A stretch of DNA of 64,000 nucleotides from Limimaricola sp027213785 (lineage in GTDB: Bacteria > Pseudomonadota > Alphaproteobacteria > Rhodobacterales > Rhodobacteraceae), in assembly GCF_050847355.1 (NCBI RefSeq), contig NZ_CP193755.1, forward strand, positions 1,054,001 through 1,118,000, given 5' to 3'. The notes beneath the pieces were generated by a model, which was not told where the DNA came from, searched no databases, and saw only the letters and a program-made list of their open reading frames with translations. Every line of letters begins with the position of its first letter. Position 1 is the stretch's first letter. Below, piece by piece: positions 59,473-64,000 of the stretch. A program made the translations under genes and the position numbers.

Positions 59473-59566
59473 GCGCGGCCAACGCGGTGCGGCGGGACGG
59501 GTTCCGCCGGCTTGACCGAAGCCCAGGCCGGGCCAGTTGCGGGGCAATAGGAAAGGGAGGCCGGTC

Positions 59567-59980
59567 ATGGGGTCGATCTGGGAATTCGGATCCGAAGGCG
59601 GCGTGCTGCACCACCATCTCGGCTGGCTGGTGAGCGCGCTCGAATGGGTCGCGGCCATCATCGATCTCTTCGCCATCGCGCTGCTGCTGGTGGGCGCGGT
59701 GCGCTTCATCATCGGCGTGAGCTGGGCCGAGATCCGGCGCGAGGACGCGGCGCGGGTGCGCGGCGTCAACCGCGAGCGGATCGAACTGGGCCGCTACATC
59801 CTCGCCGGGCTGGAGCTCTTCATCGTCTCTGACATCATCCATACCGCGCTCAGCCTCGAACTCGCCGACCTGGTGTTCCTCGGGCTTCTGGTGATCATCC
59901 GGTCGCTGATCTCCTTCTTTCTCGATCGCGAGCTGGAGCAGGTGAAGCACGAGCTGAGCCAGAATCCCGAGGATGACTGA
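59567..59980 (+). CDS. DUF1622 family membrane protein
   Basis: 137-aa inner-membrane protein with about three hydrophobic helices (for example VAAIIDLFAIALLLVGAVRF) and the DUF1622 signature ELGRYILAGLELFIVSDIIHTAL, then GLLVIIRSLISFFLDREL. Function unknown. AAAGGGAGG precedes ATG 59567. It lies between creA-like and nuoA. Confidence 0.85.
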   Translation: MGSIWEFGSEGGVLHHHLGWLVSALEWVAAIIDLFAIALLLVGAVRFIIGVSWAEIRREDAARVRGVNRERIELGRYILAGLELFIVSDIIHTALSLELADLVFLGLLVIIRSLISFFLDRELEQVKHELSQNPEDD

Positions 59981-60104
59981 CACTTGGCGACGCCGCCGCG
60001 CGCATCGGACGCATCTCCGGGGTGCCGGGCTCGGTTGACCCTTCCCGGACCGGGGTTTATGGATCGCCCAATCGATCGACAGCTCCCGCGCGAAAGGACC
60101 CGAC

Positions 60105-60470
60105 GTGGAACTGCTTCTTGCGGAATACCTTCCCATCCTGATCTTCCTCGGCCTTGCCATCGGCTTGGGTGCGATCCTGATCCTCGCCGCCGTCGTGCTC
60201 GCCGTGCGCCGGCCCGACCCGGAGAAGGTCTCGGCCTACGAATGCGGCTTCAACGCCTTCGACGACGCGCGGATGAAGTTCGACGTGCGGTTCTATCTCG
60301 TCTCGATCCTGTTCATCATCTTCGACCTCGAAGTGGCCTTCCTGTTCCCGTGGGCGGTGGCCTTCGGCGAGGTGTCGATGCTGGCGTTCTGGTCGATGAT
60401 GGTGTTCCTCGCCGTGCTGACCATCGGCTTCGCCTACGAATGGAAGAAGGGGGCTCTCGAATGGGAGTGA
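60105..60470 (+). CDS. nuoA: NADH-quinone oxidoreductase subunit A
   Basis: Small membrane subunit of respiratory complex I, 121 aa, three helices. KVSAYECGFNAFDDARMKFD with the conserved Cys and RFYLVSILFIIFDLEVAFLF are standard. A GTG at 60105 is the start, preceded by GAAAGGACC. First gene of the nuo operon. Confidence 0.96.
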   Translation: MELLLAEYLPILIFLGLAIGLGAILILAAVVLAVRRPDPEKVSAYECGFNAFDDARMKFDVRFYLVSILFIIFDLEVAFLFPWAVAFGEVSMLAFWSMMVFLAVLTIGFAYEWKKGALEWE

Positions 60471-60994
60471 TGACCGGCGCCAATACGGCGGGGGCCGACC
60501 GCGAGGTCGCCACGCAGAACCTCAACCGCGAGCTGACCGACAAGGGCTTCCTCGTCACCTCGACCGCGGACATGATCAACTGGGCGCGCACCGGCTCGCT
60601 GCACTGGATGACCTTCGGTCTGGCCTGCTGCGCCGTCGAGATGATGCACACCTCGATGCCGCGCTACGATCTCGAGCGCTTCGGCACCGCGCCGCGCGCC
60701 TCGCCGCGCCAGTCCGACCTGATGATCGTCGCCGGCACGCTGACCAACAAGATGGCCCCGGCGCTGCGCAAGGTCTACGACCAGATGCCCGAGCCGCGCT
60801 ACGTGATCTCGATGGGCAGCTGCGCCAATGGCGGCGGCTACTACCATTACAGCTACTCGGTGGTGCGCGGCTGCGACCGGATCGTGCCCGTGGACGTCTA
60901 CGTTCCCGGCTGCCCGCCGACCGCCGAGGCGCTGCTCTACGGAATCCTGCAGCTGCAGCGCAAGATCCGCCGCACCGGCACGATCGTCCGCTGA
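60470..60994 (+). CDS. nuoB: NADH-quinone oxidoreductase subunit B
   Basis: 174-aa subunit binding the last Fe-S cluster (N2) before quinone. The ligands are FGLACCAVEMM, SMGSCANGGGYYHYSY and VPGCPPTAEALLYG. ATG 60470 overlaps the nuoA stop (TGATG); an ATG three codons earlier (60461) is possible. Confidence 0.96.
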   Translation: MTGANTAGADREVATQNLNRELTDKGFLVTSTADMINWARTGSLHWMTFGLACCAVEMMHTSMPRYDLERFGTAPRASPRQSDLMIVAGTLTNKMAPALRKVYDQMPEPRYVISMGSCANGGGYYHYSYSVVRGCDRIVPVDVYVPGCPPTAEALLYGILQLQRKIRRTGTIVR

Positions 60995-61049
60995 GGCCCC
61001 GCCGGCGCGACCACGCGCCGGCCAAGACCATTTTTTCGGGGGAATCGCC

Positions 61050-61667
61050 ATGAGCGAGGCACTGAACGACCTGGGCGCGCATCTCGAAGCCAAGCGACCC
61101 GACTGCGTGACCGGTTGGGAGATCGCCTTCGGCGAGCTCAACGTCACCGTGACGCCAGAGGCGATCCCCGGTTTCGTCGAGCTGCTGAAGACCGACCCGA
61201 CCTGCCGCTTCTCGACGCTCGTCGACATCACCGCCGTGGACTACCCCGGCCGCGAGAAGCGCTTCGACGTGGTCTACCACTTCCTGTCGATGTACCAGAA
61301 CCAGCGCATCCGCGTGCGCACGCAGGTGCGCGAGGACGAGATGGTGCCCTCGATCATCGAGATCCACCCCTCGGCCAACTGGTTCGAGCGCGAGGTGTTC
61401 GACATGTTCGGCATCCTGTTCTCGGGCCATCCGGACCTGCGCCGGATCCTCACCGATTACGGCTTCCGCGGCTTCCCGCTGCGCAAGGACTTCCCGACCA
61501 CGGGCTATACCGAGGTGCGCTTCGACGAGGTGCAGAAGCGGGTGGTCTACGAGCCGGTGAAGCTGGTGCAGGAATACCGCCAGTTCGATTTCATGAGCCC
61601 GTGGGAAGGCGCGCAATACGTGCTTCCGGGGGATGACAAGGCTGCCGAAACCGGCGCGAAGGGGTAA
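61050..61667 (+). CDS. nuoC: NADH-quinone oxidoreductase subunit C
   Basis: 205-aa peripheral-arm subunit of complex I. The conserved block is SANWFEREVFDMFGI, then PLRKDFPTTGYTEVRFD and the QEYRQFDFMSPWEG end. Fifty-five bases separate it from nuoB; nuoD follows after three bases. Confidence 0.95.
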   Translation: MSEALNDLGAHLEAKRPDCVTGWEIAFGELNVTVTPEAIPGFVELLKTDPTCRFSTLVDITAVDYPGREKRFDVVYHFLSMYQNQRIRVRTQVREDEMVPSIIEIHPSANWFEREVFDMFGILFSGHPDLRRILTDYGFRGFPLRKDFPTTGYTEVRFDEVQKRVVYEPVKLVQEYRQFDFMSPWEGAQYVLPGDDKAAETGAKG

Positions 61668-61670
61668 GTC

Positions 61671-62897
61671 ATGGACGGCTCGACCATCAACGCCAAGGGC
61701 TTCGAAGACACGAAGACCGGCGAGCAGAAGATCCGCAACTTCAACATCAACTTCGGGCCCCAGCACCCGGCGGCGCACGGCGTGCTGCGCCTCGTGCTCG
61801 AGCTCGACGGCGAGATCGTCGAGCGCTGCGATCCGCATATCGGCCTGCTGCATCGCGGCACCGAGAAGCTGATGGAAAGCCGCACCTACCTGCAGAACCT
61901 GCCCTATTTCGACCGGCTCGACTATGTGGCGCCGATGAACCAGGAGCATGCCTGGTGTCTGGCGATCGAGCGGCTGACCGGCACCGAGGTGCCGCGTCGC
62001 GCCTCGCTGATCCGCGTCCTCTATTCCGAGATCGGCCGGGTTCTCAACCACCTGCTCAACGTCACCACCCAGGCCATGGATGTCGGCGCGCTGACGCCGC
62101 CGCTATGGGGCTTCGAAGAGCGCGAGAAGCTGATGGTGTTCTACGAGCGGGCCTCCGGCGCGCGCCTGCATGCGGCCTATTTCCGGCCCGGCGGCGTGCA
62201 TCAGGACCTGCCGCCCGAGCTGATCGAGGACATCGATGCCTGGGCCGCGGGCTTCCCGGCCTTCCTCGACGACATCGACGGGCTGCTGACCGAGAACCGC
62301 ATCTTCAAGCAGCGCAACGTCGACATCGCCGTGGTGACCGAGCAGGAAGCGACCGACTGGGGCTTTTCGGGCGTGATGGTGCGCGGCTCCGGCCTCGCCT
62401 GGGACCTACGTCGCGCGCAGCCCTACGAGTGCTACGACGAGTTCGACTTCCAGATCCCGGTCGGCAAGAACGGCGACTGCTACGACCGTTATCTCGTCCG
62501 GATGGCCGAGATGCGCGAGTCGACCAAGATCATCCGTCAGGCCTGCGAGAAGCTGCGCCACGAAAAGGGCGACGTGCTGGCGCGGGGCAAGGTCACGCCG
62601 CCGACCCGCACGGACATGAAGACCTCGATGGAAGCCTTGATCCATCACTTCAAGCTCTACACCGAGGGCTTCCACGTGCCCGCGGGCGAGGTCTATGCCG
62701 CGGTCGAAGCACCCAAGGGCGAGTTCGGCGTCTATCTCGTGGCCGACGGCTCCAACAAGCCGTACCGGGCCAAGCTGCGCGGGCCGGGCTACCTGCACCT
62801 GCAGGCGATGGACCACGTGGCTTCCGGCCACCAGCTCGCCGACGTGGCGGCGATCATCGGCACAATGGACATCGTGTTCGGCGAGGTCGACCGCTGA
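61671..62897 (+). CDS. nuoD: NADH-quinone oxidoreductase subunit D
   Basis: 408-aa subunit forming the quinone site with NuoB. FGPQHPAAHGVLRLVLELDGE, DPHIGLLHRGTEKLMESRTY and LDYVAPMNQEHAWC are standard, and the C-terminus ends MDIVFGEVDR. Separate from nuoC, as in other alphaproteobacteria. Confidence 0.96.
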   Translation: MDGSTINAKGFEDTKTGEQKIRNFNINFGPQHPAAHGVLRLVLELDGEIVERCDPHIGLLHRGTEKLMESRTYLQNLPYFDRLDYVAPMNQEHAWCLAIERLTGTEVPRRASLIRVLYSEIGRVLNHLLNVTTQAMDVGALTPPLWGFEEREKLMVFYERASGARLHAAYFRPGGVHQDLPPELIEDIDAWAAGFPAFLDDIDGLLTENRIFKQRNVDIAVVTEQEATDWGFSGVMVRGSGLAWDLRRAQPYECYDEFDFQIPVGKNGDCYDRYLVRMAEMRESTKIIRQACEKLRHEKGDVLARGKVTPPTRTDMKTSMEALIHHFKLYTEGFHVPAGEVYAAVEAPKGEFGVYLVADGSNKPYRAKLRGPGYLHLQAMDHVASGHQLADVAAIIGTMDIVFGEVDR

Positions 62898-62965
62898 GGC
62901 GGCGATCCGAGGCAACCGGCCGGCGGCTCTGCCATCGGCCCCAGACAGGACGGGGACGTTCGAAG

Positions 62966-63304
62966 ATGACGGCGATGCGGATGATGATGGGTTTCGTGGC
63001 GCTCGGCGCGCTGGGGGCCTGCACGGCCGGGGCGCAGATCGGCGGCATCGGCGCGCAGGGGCGCGTCGGCAGCGTCGGCCCCGCCGCCGCCGCGGCGGCG
63101 CCGATGGCACCGGCCGACCGGCTCGTCGCCGCGATCGAGGCGCAGGGCTGCGTGATCACCTCCGACAACGTGGCGCAGGTGCTGCTCAAGGCGAACCTCA
63201 CGCAGCAGCAGCTGCTGGAGATCGCGCCGCAGCTCTCCGCCCAGGGCCGCGCCGAGGTCTCCGATGGCGGCACCATCCGGGTGTTGACCGAGAACTGCAT
63301 CTGA
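62966..63304 (+). CDS. Small lipoprotein inside the nuo operon
   Basis: 112-aa protein with a signal peptide and lipobox LGAC (Cys near residue 19), a Gly/Ala-rich linker and a C-terminal domain with AIEAQGCVITSDNVAQVLL, LTQQQLLEIAPQL and a final Cys (LTENCI). Not a known complex I subunit. It lies between nuoD and nuoE, both on the same strand. The nuo cluster of Rhodobacter capsulatus is known to contain extra reading frames. Role unknown; could be an assembly factor. Confidence 0.72.
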   Translation: MTAMRMMMGFVALGALGACTAGAQIGGIGAQGRVGSVGPAAAAAAPMAPADRLVAAIEAQGCVITSDNVAQVLLKANLTQQQLLEIAPQLSAQGRAEVSDGGTIRVLTENCI

Positions 63305-63372
63305 GGGCGCGCGCCCTCCTGACATGATCCGCGCCGCCCGACGGGGGGCGCCCAGAACACCGGAACGAGCGA

Positions 63373-64000
63373 ATGCTGCGCAGACTTCACCCCGAACAGC
63401 CCGAGAGCTTCGCCTTCACCCCGGCCAACCAGGCCTGGGCCGAGGCGCAGATCACGAAATATCCCGAGGGGCGTCAGGCCAGCGCGGTGATCCCGCTGCT
63501 GTGGCGTGCGCAGGAGCAGGAAGGCTGGCTGTCGCGCCCCGCGATCGAGGAAGTCGCGCGGATGCTCGACATGGCCTATATCCGGGTGCTCGAGGTCGCG
63601 ACCTTCTACTTCATGTTCCAGCTGCAGCCGGTCGGCTCGGTCGCGCATATCCAGGTCTGCGGTACCTTGTCCTGCATGCTTTGCGGCTCCGAGGACCTGA
63701 TGAAGGTCTGCCAGGAAAAGATCGCGACGAAGCCGCACGAGATTTCGGCCGATGGCAAGTTCTCGTGGGAGGAGGTCGAGTGCCTCGGCGCCTGCGCCAA
63801 CGCGCCGATGGCGCAGATCGGCAAGGACTACTACGAGGACCTGACCACCGAGCGGCTGGCCGAGATCATCGACGAGATGGCCGCGGGCCGCGTGCCGACG
63901 CCCGGCCCGCAGAACGGTCGCTACGCCGCCGAGCCGATCGACAACCTGACCTCGCTGGCCGAGGGCGCCGAGAACCGGGACGAGCACAACGCCGCCGTCG
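63373..64000 (+). CDS. nuoE: NADH-quinone oxidoreductase subunit E (3' end outside window)
   Basis: 24-kDa subunit with a [2Fe-2S] cluster in the NADH-dehydrogenase arm. 209 codons are visible and open to the window edge. The cluster ligands are CGTLSC and CLGACANAP, and the N-terminal WRAQEQEGWLSRPAIEEVA and VLEVATFYFMF are standard. The part after about residue 185 (PGPQNGRYAAEPIDNLTS) is a C-terminal extension seen in some alphaproteobacteria. Confidence 0.94.
   Translation, partial: MLRRLHPEQPESFAFTPANQAWAEAQITKYPEGRQASAVIPLLWRAQEQEGWLSRPAIEEVARMLDMAYIRVLEVATFYFMFQLQPVGSVAHIQVCGTLSCMLCGSEDLMKVCQEKIATKPHEISADGKFSWEEVECLGACANAPMAQIGKDYYEDLTTERLAEIIDEMAAGRVPTPGPQNGRYAAEPIDNLTSLAEGAENRDEHNAAV

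Noticed and set aside
59981..60104. Promoter of the nuo operon
   Set aside because: No -35/-10 pair convincing enough to place by eye.

Overview
The window is high-GC DNA from an alphaproteobacterium, most likely a member of the Rhodobacteraceae. Four things suggest this: the lpxC-bamD-recN order, adjacent cobS/cobT cobaltochelatase genes, an imuA-imuB-dnaE2 cassette with an alphaproteobacterial LexA box (GTTC-N7-GTTC), and a nuo operon with an extra lipoprotein gene between nuoD and nuoE. LPS genes (lpxC, waaA) and lipoproteins show a Gram-negative envelope. No rRNA, tRNA or CRISPR array was seen. Nearly all of the window looks like ordinary chromosome; the only clear mobile element is one IS110-family insertion sequence.

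Layout. 0.1-3.7 kb: lpxC, bamD, recN. 3.7-7.6 kb: a gene-free stretch, a LuxR-type regulator fused to an alpha/beta-hydrolase domain, and a divergent ClC channel/exchanger. 7.6-13.5 kb (minus strand): cobS, a racemase-like gene, cobT, an M24 aminopeptidase and a DUF427 gene, closely spaced. 13.6-17.7 kb: ECF sigma/anti-sigma pair, a J-domain protein, a DUF4177 protein, gatB. 17.9-27.8 kb: two tandem lytic-transglycosylase-like genes, a PlsC-like acyltransferase, a PfpI-family protein, pepN, a small membrane protein, glcB with a GlcG-like partner, and a PuuD-like hydrolase. 27.9-34.1 kb: SOS mutagenesis genes imuA-imuB-dnaE2. 34.2-41.8 kb: di-heme peroxidase, kynureninase, a methyltransferase-like membrane protein, pntAB, an EamA transporter, a VOC protein. 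41.9-50 kb: an RluE-like pseudouridine synthase, an ornithine-decarboxylase-type gene with a long leader, a luciferase-like oxidoreductase, DUF3422 and DUF1684 proteins, a glycosyltransferase and an M20 hydrolase. 49.2-53.2 kb (minus strand): moaA, waaA, a pyruvyltransferase-like gene and a GT29-like gene joined by 4-base overlaps. 53.3-58.1 kb: lipoprotein, IS110 element, glmS, glmU. 58.2-64 kb: gph, a CreA-like protein, DUF1622, then nuoA-B-C-D, a lipoprotein, and nuoE running off the end.

How the genes work together. Several sets feed the cell envelope: lpxC and waaA for lipid A/Kdo, glmS-glmU for UDP-GlcNAc, bamD for outer-membrane protein assembly, and the transglycosylases for murein. 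The imu cassette gives damage-inducible mutagenic synthesis, and recN handles break repair. nuo and pntAB handle respiratory proton pumping and NADPH supply.

The most interesting signal is the 5' non-coding part of the IS110 element (53817-54928). It holds two stem-loops with internal loops and short segments that match the element's own ends, as expected of a bridge RNA that guides IS110 recombination. The element appears to have inserted into a terminator hairpin beside glmS. Other leads are a probable speF-type leader before the ornithine decarboxylase, a LuxR-hydrolase fusion lacking the catalytic His, a racemase-like protein lacking both catalytic Cys inside the cob operon, and paired palindromes between imuB and dnaE2.
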